Assembly: GCF_000285275.1 (NCBI RefSeq)
Contig: NZ_CADO01000017.1
Span: 1-36,350, forward strand
Direction of reading: 5' to 3'
DNA from: Acetobacter pasteurianus subsp. pasteurianus LMG 1262 = NBRC 106471
GTDB lineage: Bacteria > Pseudomonadota > Alphaproteobacteria > Acetobacterales > Acetobacteraceae
DNA length: 36,350 nt
The notes beneath the pieces are model-generated. The model saw nothing but the letters and a program-made list of their open reading frames with translations, was not told the DNA's origin and searched no databases. The number at the start of each line of letters is the position of its first letter. Within the stretch, counting starts at the first letter, position 1. This document shows, in pieces, positions 1-7,417 of this stretch. A program made the position numbers and the translations under genes.

Positions 1-7
1 CTGAATT

Positions 8-688
8 CTACAAAATGACCCGAAATTGCCTCAAGTGTGAGAAATCCGCGTTGAGAACAATGTTTACAGCACCAGCAATGGCATCCTGACCGTACAGAGC
101 AGATGCGCCTTCTGTAACTACTTCAATATGATCAATAGCTGAAATTGGAATAAGAGAAATATCAGCCGGCTCACTTCCCCAGTTTGTGCCTGAGTTGGAG
201 TTGAAGTTTGCCCCGATATGGCGACGATGGCCGTTCACCAAAATCAGCGTATCATCAGGAGACTGCCCGCGCAGCTGCATGGTTTGCACGAATGAACTGG
301 CACCACCGCCTGGCAAAGCTGCTGTTGTAATAGCCGGGTTTGCCTGTGCTAAGGCAGACAACACATTGGTCTGACCTGTTTTTAACAGTTCAGCACCCGT
401 CACCACCGTAACCTGCGTGGTACTATGCTTCTGCGTTACAGGGGAAAATACAGAGTTACTGGAATGCCCACCAACCTCTACGGATTCCTCCCCACCGCGG
501 AGTGCAGCAAGATTTTTGGTGCGACGTGTTGGAGCCGCTTTTGTACTTTTGGTTTTTTTTACAAGAACCTTTTGTGGGTTTGCTGTTGCAGATGTTGCAT
601 CTGCAGCAAAACCACTTTCTGCCGGAATGAGAGCACCGAATGCCACACTCGCGACAAGCGACAATTCAAACTTTGAGATCCTGGCCAT
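8..688 (-). pseudogene. TonB-dependent receptor, N-terminal part, frame broken near the left edge
   Basis: This is the start of an outer-membrane TonB-dependent receptor. It begins at ATG 686-688, preceded by a GAGGG ribosome site. Residues 1-29 look like a signal peptide (charged start, hydrophobic core, FAADA end). A Lys/Thr-rich linker follows, then a plug domain from about residue 85 (TQVTVVTGAELLKTGQ), with typical plug motifs such as LRGQSPDDTLILVNGHRR and GASALYGQDAIAGAVNIVLN. The frame then hits TAG at 8-10 after only 226 residues, whereas receptors of this class have roughly 700-1000. In another frame the sequence stays open to the window edge (TLEAISGHFVEF), so a one-base loss around 37-52 is the simplest reading. 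The barrel would lie to the left of the window. Substrate cannot be told. A sequencing error is a real alternative. Confidence 0.7.
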
Positions 689-846
689 CGCATCACCCTC
701 AAATCCGGTAGGATTAAGAAAATATCTTATGAAATTATGATACGGTTCCGTTACGTTTTGACGTCATATTTAATATTGATATATCTCCCCTGCACTCAAG
801 GCAGAGCTTATACCGCATGATAAATATCGGATTTTACATAATAAAA

Positions 847-885
847 AATCCCTGAAAAACTGTACTGGCAGCTTTTGCAGGGATT
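847..885 (-). terminator. Rho-independent terminator after the MFS gene
   Basis: The arms AATCCCTG (847-854) and CAGGGATT (878-885) pair. The loop itself folds further (AAAACTG against CAGCTTTT with one bulge). Read leftward, the hairpin is followed by a run of Ts (complement of the A run at 843-848). It lies about 55 bases past the MFS stop codon and therefore probably ends the leftward transcript. Confidence 0.7.
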
Positions 886-938
886 CCCTCATATATAAAA
901 TAAACACTCTAAAGTATCTATATTTCTCTTTTAAAGGC

Positions 939-2159
939 TCATGCCATCACAATGGGCTTACGCACTGTCAGCAATGAAATCAGACCGGCAAGAACCAGCG
1001 CCACCGAACAACTATACCAAGCCATATTAAAATTTCCTGTATATGACACAATATATCCTGTCAGAATGGGTGCTGTAAGCCCGAGGGCATTACTAAAAGT
1101 AAGCGTAACCCCTGTAACAGAACCTATTTTCTGACCATCCTGCAACATATCGGCCAACATGGCTGTGTTGGCACCGTTGGCTGCAATCAGGCAACAAAGA
1201 GACAGGGACAAAACAATAAGGATAGGCGTTTCCTGATGAAAGAACGGGAGAACACCAATCATCGCGCTTCCTATAATACAAAACGCAACGATAAACCGGC
1301 GATGACTAGGATCTGCATGGTTACGGAACACAATGTGTTCAGCAATACGCCCTAAAATAACAGCTCCAACAGCACCCAGAACATAACACCCGGCAGTGCC
1401 GCTTCCTGATCCAATGACGTTAACATGCAATTCATGAATAAGGTAAAATGGCACCCAGGACATCAACAGAAAATTCAGAAAGTTCTGGGTACATTGCACA
1501 ACCAAAATGCCGCAAAACGTTGAAGAGCGAAAGAGTGCGCAAACTTCTGAAAACCGAATAGGTCGAACACGTGGTTGTGCAGCGGTTTTGGCCGGATTCC
1601 TATAAAGGAGCCACCATGCAAGTGCCCATACTAGCCCAATGGCACCCAAGCCCATAAATTCAAACCGCCACCCCACTTTTGCAATCAGATACGCTCCGGC
1701 AATTGTGCCCCCAGCCAATCCGATCTGCATGCCTGTCAGCAATATGGTCATAACCGTTCCGCGCTCATGCGGCTTGGCCCAGTTACGAACAATAGTTGCC
1801 CCAACACCAAATGTAGGTGCTTCACCTACCCCCAACAACATGCGTGATAAAATGAACTGGGTAACATTTTGTGTTAGTCCGCCAAGCACCATAGCGCATG
1901 ACCAAACGGAAACAGCCAAACTGCCAACCAAACGCGCACCGACAAGATCCAGCAATATTGTTGAAGGCAAGTTCAGTAAGAAATAAGACCACAGGAAGCT
2001 GGAAGACACCCACCCCATCTGCACAGAAGACAATGAAAATTCCTGCCCTAATGCAGGAAGGGAAATAGACAGAGCTGCACGGTCTCCATAACTGATGACA
2101 TACATCAGAAAAATCATAATGAAAAAGATGTATCTTGATGAACCTGCAGCCTTGTTCAT
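939..2159 (-). CDS. MFS transporter, anion:cation symporter (ACS)-like family
   Basis: A 406-residue inner-membrane transporter with about twelve hydrophobic segments. The first helix ends in YGDRAALSISLP (around residues 24-35), which resembles the NYADR-type signature of the ACS family (hexuronate, glucarate, phthalate and similar organic anion importers). The cytoplasmic loop with LSRMLLGVGEAPTFG (around 105-119) also fits. The start at ATG 2157-2159 gives a normal N-terminus; an AAGGG lies about 12 bases upstream, which is a little far. It lies downstream of the DMT transporter and the pxp operon on the same strand, with about 130 bases before it, so it may be co-transcribed or have its own promoter. 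An organic acid or amide substrate is plausible from context, but nothing in the sequence names it. Confidence 0.85.
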   Translation of the reverse strand: MNKAAGSSRYIFFIMIFLMYVISYGDRAALSISLPALGQEFSLSSVQMGWVSSSFLWSYFLLNLPSTILLDLVGARLVGSLAVSVWSCAMVLGGLTQNVTQFILSRMLLGVGEAPTFGVGATIVRNWAKPHERGTVMTILLTGMQIGLAGGTIAGAYLIAKVGWRFEFMGLGAIGLVWALAWWLLYRNPAKTAAQPRVRPIRFSEVCALFRSSTFCGILVVQCTQNFLNFLLMSWVPFYLIHELHVNVIGSGSGTAGCYVLGAVGAVILGRIAEHIVFRNHADPSHRRFIVAFCIIGSAMIGVLPFFHQETPILIVLSLSLCCLIAANGANTAMLADMLQDGQKIGSVTGVTLTFSNALGLTAPILTGYIVSYTGNFNMAWYSCSVALVLAGLISLLTVRKPIVMA

Positions 2160-2273
2160 ATCTTTTTCTACCCTTCAACCTCATGGCTCCAAGAGCCATC
2201 CTGCATCGCGCAGATCATCAATATTATTTACGATACCGAAACATTATGGGCGCAATTCACCCGTCGATAAAAG

Positions 2274-2307
2274 AAAAAAGTCTTCCCGATTATGCGCCAG
2301 ACGAAGA
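2274..2307 (-). terminator. Possible weak terminator after the DMT transporter gene
   Basis: Just past the TAA of the DMT gene, read leftward, a short stem (TCTTC against GAAGA, at 2281-2307) is followed by six Ts (2274-2279). The stem is short with a long loop, so this is a weak call. Confidence 0.3.
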
Positions 2308-3207
2308 TTCTGTTTCTAAAACCACTTTTTGCTTTTGTGGTCTCTCATGCCGCAGCATCCACAAGCCTGAACCAATAATCAGCAAACCGCCCACAAACAT
2401 GGCAACACCGGGAATTTCATGAAATCCTAGCCAGCCGATCAGTGCCGCCCAAATCAGACCGCAATATGCAAATGGCCCAATGGCTGAAACCTGAGCAGAA
2501 GCAAAAGCCTCTGTCTGCAAAACCTGAGCAATTCCGGCAAAAGCACCAACCGCAATAAGACACAACACATCGGCCCTTGTTGGCATCTGCCAGACAAAAG
2601 GCAACGCTGCTGCTGTGGCTATTGTCATTAAAATAGCCTGCCACATTGCAATTGTTGTGCTTTTTTCCGTTGCTGAAAGCTGCCGGATTTGCATGGTTGT
2701 TAATGCGCCAACAGCACCCTGCCCCAACGCAACAGCGTAAGCCCATGTAGGCACCGTGCTATGCCCTGCCCCTAGCAAGCCTTTGCCTGTTGCAACAACA
2801 ATAACCCCAATAAACCCGACGCCAACAGCAACCCACCTCTGGACAGATGGCCGTTCGTGCATGAGCGGAATAGACAGTAAGATGAGGAAAAGAGGCTGTG
2901 TATAAGAAAGAACTTGCTGTTCAGCTAACGGCAGATGTGTAACAGCAACAACTGTCATGATCATGCTGATAAGCCCTACAACAGAGCGAATAACATGGCC
3001 ACCAAAGTGGTGCGTTTTTAAAACCAATCCACCTCGTAAGGCAATGACAATAACAAATGGCATTGAAAAGAGGTTTCTAAAAAATACAATTTCAACAACA
3101 GAAAGTGTTGAACCTGTAATCTTCTGAAGCGCATTGAGCAGAGCCGTAAACAATGTTGCCAATGCCAGCAGATAAGCACCACGTGCTAAATTATGCTGCA
3201 TAGCCAT
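2290..3207 (-). CDS. DMT-superfamily (EamA) transporter
   Basis: A 305-residue membrane protein with about ten hydrophobic segments in two related halves, as in EamA/RhaT-type transporters. Recognisable features are VVEIVFFRNLFSMPFV in the first half and the LPLAEQQVLSYTQPLF segment, where EamA proteins carry their conserved helix 3-4 sequence. The open frame extends upstream to 3303, but the first 32 residues (charged, KGYGFERKRAEKSG) are unlike this family. ATG 3205-3207 (MAMQHNLARGAYLL) with a purine-rich GGGGTAGAG just upstream is the better start. It lies 190 bases downstream of pxpA on the same strand. Metabolite export or import is the usual role; the substrate is unknown. Confidence 0.82.
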   Translation of the reverse strand: MAMQHNLARGAYLLALATLFTALLNALQKITGSTLSVVEIVFFRNLFSMPFVIVIALRGGLVLKTHHFGGHVIRSVVGLISMIMTVVAVTHLPLAEQQVLSYTQPLFLILLSIPLMHERPSVQRWVAVGVGFIGVIVVATGKGLLGAGHSTVPTWAYAVALGQGAVGALTTMQIRQLSATEKSTTIAMWQAILMTIATAAALPFVWQMPTRADVLCLIAVGAFAGIAQVLQTEAFASAQVSAIGPFAYCGLIWAALIGWLGFHEIPGVAMFVGGLLIIGSGLWMLRHERPQKQKVVLETESSSGA

Positions 3208-3398
3208 TACAACTCTACCCCGGACAGAAACATATCCGCTTTTTTCTGCCCTTTTGCGTTCAAAACCATAACCTTTTCTTATCGTGTGTTTCTCACCACA
3301 CATGCATTCGCATGGCCGTGGTAACTGATTGCGCCGGTATCGCTTATCCCTGAATTGAGGGAATGATCTTTCATAAGAACTTTATATTCCCAGAAAGC

Positions 3399-4160
3399 TC
3401 ATTCTCTATCAGCCGCAGCGATTTTCCCGCCCATAGCGTGAACCTGAGAGGCAATGGCTTCTGCCAATTTATCCGAACCTGCCGTATCACTATGAACAAG
3501 TATAGAACGTGATTTGATGGGCAAATTTTTACCATCAATAGTAGTTACATTCCCTGTTTCCAAAAACTGTTTTACGCGCTCTTTAACTTTATCCAGATCG
3601 TGAATCACAGCCCCTTCCTGCCCACGCGGAACCAATGCTCCGGTTGACTGATAGGCCCGATCTGCCAGAAAAAGATACCGCACACGCAAACCTGCTTTTC
3701 TGGCAGCAAGGTCTATAGGATGCCCCTCCATAGCCAGCATAACCAGTTCAGGATCAATTTTTGCAATCACACGGGCTAAGCGGTCTGCCAAATCCTGATC
3801 GGCGTTGGCCATGTTCCCAAAAGCAGCATGGTAACTTACATGGCCCACACGCATATTATGCCTGGCGGCAATGCCTTTCAGCGCACCAATCTGGTATGCC
3901 AACATGGCTTCCATTTCTTCCGGGCTTACCACCATATTGCGCCGGCCAAACCCCATGCGATCTGGCAAACCGGGATGCGCCCCAATGCTCACCCCTTGTT
4001 CCTTGGCAGCTTTTACAACGCGGTCCATAATCAGATGATCACCCGCATGAAAACCGCACGCGATGTTTGCAGATGAAATCACTTTCATCAGGGCATCATC
4101 ATTGGCAACAGTCCACCGGCCAAAACCTTCGCCAATATCAGCGTTCAAATCAATCTTCAT
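3399..4160 (-). CDS. pxpA: 5-oxoprolinase subunit PxpA (LamB/YcsF family)
   Basis: A 253-residue cytoplasmic protein of the LamB/YcsF family. It opens with MKIDLNADIGEGFGRW and carries ANIACGFHAGDH (around residues 32-43) and IGAHPGLPDRMGFGRR (around 57-72), all strongly conserved in PxpA; the length of about 250 is normal. In the family, PxpA works with PxpB and PxpC to hydrolyse 5-oxo-L-proline to glutamate with ATP. The ATG overlaps the TGA of pxpC as ATGA at 4157-4160, which points to translational coupling and one operon in the order pxpB-pxpC-pxpA. All motifs are intact. Whether the true substrate is 5-oxoproline or another lactam cannot be read from the sequence. Confidence 0.93.
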   Translation of the reverse strand: MKIDLNADIGEGFGRWTVANDDALMKVISSANIACGFHAGDHLIMDRVVKAAKEQGVSIGAHPGLPDRMGFGRRNMVVSPEEMEAMLAYQIGALKGIAARHNMRVGHVSYHAAFGNMANADQDLADRLARVIAKIDPELVMLAMEGHPIDLAARKAGLRVRYLFLADRAYQSTGALVPRGQEGAVIHDLDKVKERVKQFLETGNVTTIDGKNLPIKSRSILVHSDTAGSDKLAEAIASQVHAMGGKIAAADRE

Positions 4161-5159
4161 GATTTTTTACCGGCTTTTCCGGCATCCCTTCTGATGAGCG
4201 ATTTTTTGTAAAGTGCTGCAATACTTTGAATATTGTTCAGATAGCCATCAACTTCTCGCATGGCCTGCAAGCCTTCAGCTTGATCGCATTGCTGGAAATG
4301 AATGTAACTTCCGATACGTGCCTGCCCAAGCCGCCATAAATCAGCATCAATCACTGTTGCAATGCGTGGGTAGCCACCAGCAGTATTGGCATCTGCCATC
4401 TGCACAATAGGCTCTCCTGCAGGAGGAACTTGAATAAGACCCGGAATAACACCGTAAGAACGCAATTCTACAGGGTTCTGGAGTTTCAGCGCCCCACCTT
4501 TTAGGCGGTACCCCAAACGGTTACTTTGCGCTGTAATCTGCCATGAGGCATTCCAAAAATGCTTGCGAGAATCTTCCGTAAACAAAAGATAATCCGTTGC
4601 CGGGATAACTCGTAATGTTACGGTTTTTTTCCTTCTCACATACTGCTTTCAGAACCTGCGTTGGTGGAAGCGCCCCAAAGCCATCAGGCACACACCCTCC
4701 GGCACCTGCGAGTTGATCACCTTGCTCTAGAGGGCGACCATGATATCCCCCAAAACCACCACGCAACTGTGTGCTACGAGACCCAAGAACCTCCGGCACA
4801 TCAATGCCGCCACATACACAAAGATACATCCGTGCCCCAACGGTAGGATGATCAATTGTCAAAACATCTCCGTCTTGGGCGGATACAACAAACCAAGGCA
4901 GAATTTTTCTTTCGCCAAGTGTGAGGGCACCTTCCCCACCTGTGACAACAAAACTGACTGCTTTGTCGAACCGAACTTTGAAAGGAAATGTCTGCACCTC
5001 AATACAAGCGGCATTTGGAGCATTTCCCAACAATGCATTACCACAGCGCAGAGCTAGCGGATCCATTGCCCCAGCAGTACTAACACCCAGATGGCGATAG
5101 CCGAACCGGCCAGCATCCTGCACACTGTTGAGCACACCTGTTTCTAGAACTGTAATCAC
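4157..5159 (-). pseudogene. pxpC: PxpC (biotin-dependent carboxyltransferase / KipA / AHS2 family), split by a frameshift
   Basis: The first part reads from a GTG at 5157-5159 (MITVLETGVLNSVQDAGRFG), which overlaps the TGA of pxpB, through the AHS2 domain (LGVSTAGAMDPLALRCGNALLG, VLGSRSTQLRGGFGG). The second part (RVIPATDYLLFTEDSRKHFW, GYRLKGGALKL, GVIPGLIQVPPAGEPIVQMAD) is the normal continuation but lies in another frame. The switch falls at a run of seven As (Ts at 4624-4630 on the plus strand). Removing one A joins the frames into about 333 residues, the usual family length. As given, the first frame ends at about 212 residues. The second half could start from a GTG just upstream of the run. 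It may be a real loss, transcriptional slippage or a sequencing error. Every other part of the operon is intact, which argues for a recent change or an artefact. Confidence 0.85.
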
Positions 5160-5857
5160 ACTTCAATACTTTCGGCATAAAAGCGAATCTGATCCCCCAC
5201 AGCAAATAACGCAGGCGGATCACGCTCCGGATCAAACATCACAAGGTCTGTAAAGCCGATGGAATTCCAGCCGTTCGGCCCTGTTAAGGCAGATATACCT
5301 GCTTGAGGCCCACCAATAGTGACGGTACCAGCAAGCATTTTCAAAGACGGCACAGATTTGCGTGGGGTGGCAAGGCGTGGGTCCAACCCATGCAGATAGC
5401 CAAAGCCGGGCACGCTGCCCAAGGCACATACTGTATAAAGTGGTGCCTGATGTAAGGTAATCACATCTTGCGCAGACATACCGCAATATTCTGCCACACG
5501 TGGCAGATCGCTCCCCAACTCCCCACCATAGCGCACGCCTACTTCAAACAAGCGGCCTTTGATATGCTTTTCTGGCAATGTTGCCCATGCCTTGCGCAAC
5601 CACTCTGCCACAGCTTCCGGGTCTTCTGGCGGAACTGAGAAAATCAGCATCAGGTTGGTTACACCCGGCATAACTTCTTCAATATCCGCCCGATCCGCAC
5701 AGGCATCCATCAACGCCCAGATACGCCGCTGACAAGCCAGAGTGAATGCGCCGGGTGCTTCAAACAGCATAGCCCGCGTGCCAATCATACTAATGGTTGG
5801 CGTATCCGCTGAATGCCCAAATGAATTGTTTTCCAGCATAGAGATAGTATCTGTCAT
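5156..5857 (-). CDS. pxpB: 5-oxoprolinase subunit PxpB (KipI / AHS1 family)
   Basis: A 233-residue cytoplasmic protein of the AHS1/KipI family. Motifs seen are VGVRYGGELGSDLPRVAEYC (around residues 106-125), the PGFGYLHGLDPRLATPRKS block (around 150-168) and the PQAGISALTGPNGWNSIG block near the end, all hallmarks of PxpB. It pairs with PxpC to form a two-subunit unit homologous to the carboxyltransferase part of urea carboxylase, and in PxpABC takes part in 5-oxoproline hydrolysis. The chosen ATG at 5855-5857 has AAGG about ten bases upstream. Its TGA overlaps the GTG start of pxpC. It is the first gene of the leftward operon and faces a divergent operon across a 336-base promoter region. 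Confidence 0.92.
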   Translation of the reverse strand: MTDTISMLENNSFGHSADTPTISMIGTRAMLFEAPGAFTLACQRRIWALMDACADRADIEEVMPGVTNLMLIFSVPPEDPEAVAEWLRKAWATLPEKHIKGRLFEVGVRYGGELGSDLPRVAEYCGMSAQDVITLHQAPLYTVCALGSVPGFGYLHGLDPRLATPRKSVPSLKMLAGTVTIGGPQAGISALTGPNGWNSIGFTDLVMFDPERDPPALFAVGDQIRFYAESIEV

Positions 5858-5952
5858 GAATGTGCGGCCTTATCATCCCAAATGTGCTTGGAAGATAAAC
5901 AACACGAGCACTGAAATAAGAAAGCTACCACCTAAAGACATCCTGTTTGCGG

Positions 5953-5975
5953 CGTTACGTATTGTATTCGTAACG
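5953..5975. promoter_or_regulatory. Imperfect palindrome, candidate operator
   Basis: CGTTACG at 5953-5959 and CGTAACG at 5969-5975 form a dyad. Nine of eleven base pairs match around a centre at 5964. It lies about 95 bases upstream of the pxpB start, where an operator for a dimeric regulator would be expected. The regulator is not identified; the LysR protein at 10897 is one candidate. Confidence 0.4.
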
Positions 5976-6028
5976 ATAAAGGGAGAGAGCAAAGCCCGGC
6001 TAACATTATCTTTGTGTGGTGATATACA

Positions 6029-6078
6029 ATAATCTTATGACCAATTCACAACTTGGACGCATTGGATAATCTTATGAC
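6029..6078 (+). repeat. 13-bp direct repeat ATAATCTTATGAC
   Basis: The 13-mer ATAATCTTATGAC is present exactly at 6029-6041 and again at 6066-6078, starts 37 bases apart. It sits in the divergent promoter region between pxpB and the SDR gene and may be a pair of regulator sites, or a small duplication. Confidence 0.55.
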
Positions 6079-6193
6079 GCAAGATCGAACTCATCTTGGT
6101 CAATGTATTATTTCGTCTCTAAAGTGAAATGACTTGGTGAATTCTGTTTTTATCACAAGCAGATTAATCCATATTTTATCGGGAACTTATGCC

Positions 6194-6946
6194 ATGACAA
6201 ATCAGCCCTACCGCACAGCACTTGTTACCGGTGCCTCATCTGGCATTGGCGCTGCAACCGTACGCCGCCTGCAAGAACTGGGGCTGGAAGTACATGCCGT
6301 TGCGCGTGACAAGGCGCGTCTGGACAAGCTGGCTGAAGAAACGGGCTGCATTGTGCACGCTGCAAGTGTTGCCGACCTTGATGCCATGGCTGCGATTTTT
6401 AAAGACCATGAAATTGATATTCTTATCAACAATGCTGGTCAGTCCCGCACAGGCAACATTACCAACACCACAGAAGAAGACATTGATGGCCTGGTGGACA
6501 TCAACCTGCGCGCTGTTCTGCAGCTCACCCGCCTTGCCCTTCCCGGAATGATTGCACGTGACCGCGGCCATATTGTGAACATCACCTCCATTGCTGGGCA
6601 TTATGCCTTTGCTGGTGGCAATACGGTGTATCATGCCACCAAGGCTGGCGTGCATTCTCTCTCTCAACAGTTGCGGTGTGATCTGTTTGGCAAGAACATT
6701 CGTGTTACAGAGGTTTCTCCAGCTCGTGTGCAAACAGAAGTGTTTGGCCGCCTGATCGGCAATATGGAAGAAGCACAGCGCCGCTTCTTTGATGAATATG
6801 ATTCACTGCTGCCAGAAGACCTGGCCAATTCCATTGCTTTTGCCATTACAGCGCCGCAGCGCATGAATGTCAGCTTTATGGAAGTACTGCCAACCATGCA
6901 GGTTGTGGGCGGCCTGAACTTCGCAAAGAAACCTACTAAAGCCTGA
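6194..6946 (+). CDS. SDR-family oxidoreductase (YdfG-like)
   Basis: A 250-residue short-chain dehydrogenase/reductase. It has the cofactor motif TGASSGIG (around residues 13-20), NNAG (around 80-83), the catalytic Ser in NITSIAGHY (around 130-138) and Tyr/Lys in YHATK (around 149-153). The overall layout resembles the YdfG group of NADP-dependent 3-hydroxy acid dehydrogenases. ATG 6194 is preferred over the upstream ATG at 6134 because the SDR fold begins right after it. It is the first gene of the rightward operon, with 12 bases to the biotin carrier gene. The link to a carboxylase operon suggests it oxidises or reduces an intermediate of the same pathway; this is inference. The exact substrate is unknown. 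Confidence 0.88.
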   Translation: MTNQPYRTALVTGASSGIGAATVRRLQELGLEVHAVARDKARLDKLAEETGCIVHAASVADLDAMAAIFKDHEIDILINNAGQSRTGNITNTTEEDIDGLVDINLRAVLQLTRLALPGMIARDRGHIVNITSIAGHYAFAGGNTVYHATKAGVHSLSQQLRCDLFGKNIRVTEVSPARVQTEVFGRLIGNMEEAQRRFFDEYDSLLPEDLANSIAFAITAPQRMNVSFMEVLPTMQVVGGLNFAKKPTKA

Positions 6947-6958
6947 TAGCTGATAACC

Positions 6959-7417
6959 ATGGATACTCAAGCTCTTAAAGCGCTGATAGACCTGTTTGGC
7001 CGTGCTCCGCTCCGTGAGCTTGAGATTTCGGAAGGCGGCCAGACTGTTAAAATCACGCGGGCAAAGCAGGCGCAGGCTTTCTTGCCTCCTGCTTCCCCCC
7101 TCCCCGCTACTGCGCCTGCAGCAGCCACAACACCTCCATCCCCTACAGAGGCAGCAGAGGCAGCAGAGGTTAGTTCTACCAAAGAACTGCTTATAACTGC
7201 CCCCATGTATGGAACACTGCATTTATCCCCTGCACCCGATGCACCGCCCTTTGTGGCCGTAGGGGACACTCTTCATGCCGGACAGCAGGTAGGTCTGATT
7301 GAAGCCATGAAAGTTTTTACACCCATCAAAACCGAAATTTCCGGACGTGTTGAAGCCATTTTAGTGCCTGATGGCAGTGAAGTTGAGGCTCATCAGCCTC
7401 TGATACGTCTATCATGA
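6959..7417 (+). CDS. Biotin carboxyl carrier protein, AccB type
   Basis: A 152-residue biotin carrier. The N-terminal 35 residues resemble the AccB leader (LFGRAPLRELEISEGG), a Pro/Ala/Thr-rich linker covers about 40-72, and the biotinyl domain follows (ITAPMYGTLHLSP from about 79). The biotin site is EAMKVF with the modified lysine at residue 118 (codon 7310-7312). The stop overlaps the ATG of the biotin carboxylase as ATGA at 7414-7417. It may be a second AccB serving the PxpB/PxpC carboxyltransferase rather than acetyl-CoA carboxylase; this rests on its place next to the pxp genes and on knowledge of similar clusters. I leave the symbol empty because the housekeeping accB is probably elsewhere. 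Confidence 0.9.
   Translation: MDTQALKALIDLFGRAPLRELEISEGGQTVKITRAKQAQAFLPPASPLPATAPAAATTPPSPTEAAEAAEVSSTKELLITAPMYGTLHLSPAPDAPPFVAVGDTLHAGQQVGLIEAMKVFTPIKTEISGRVEAILVPDGSEVEAHQPLIRLS

Larger units (their letters stand above)
5858..6193. promoter_or_regulatory. Divergent promoter region between pxpB and the SDR-accB-accC operon
   Basis: A 336-base gap with no convincing gene. It is more AT-rich than the flanking genes and must hold the promoters for both operons. It contains an imperfect 23-bp palindrome (5953-5975), a 13-bp direct repeat (6029-6041 and 6066-6078) and a small dyad CAAGAT/ATCTTG (6080-6085 and 6093-6098). The frame of the SDR runs upstream into this region but shows no domain. 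Confidence 0.6.

Noticed and set aside
2095..2422. Small plus-strand open frames of 74 and 95 residues between the MFS and DMT genes
   Set aside because: They run across the ends of two real minus-strand genes and the gap between them, without domain or ribosome site.
4618..4634. A programmed -1 frameshift in pxpC at the in-frame heptamer A AAA AAC
   Set aside because: The heptamer is in the right phase for -1 slippage, but a -1 shift would read CCG then TAA and stop at once. The downstream half needs the +1 frame (loss of one base), so classical -1 slippage cannot join the halves.
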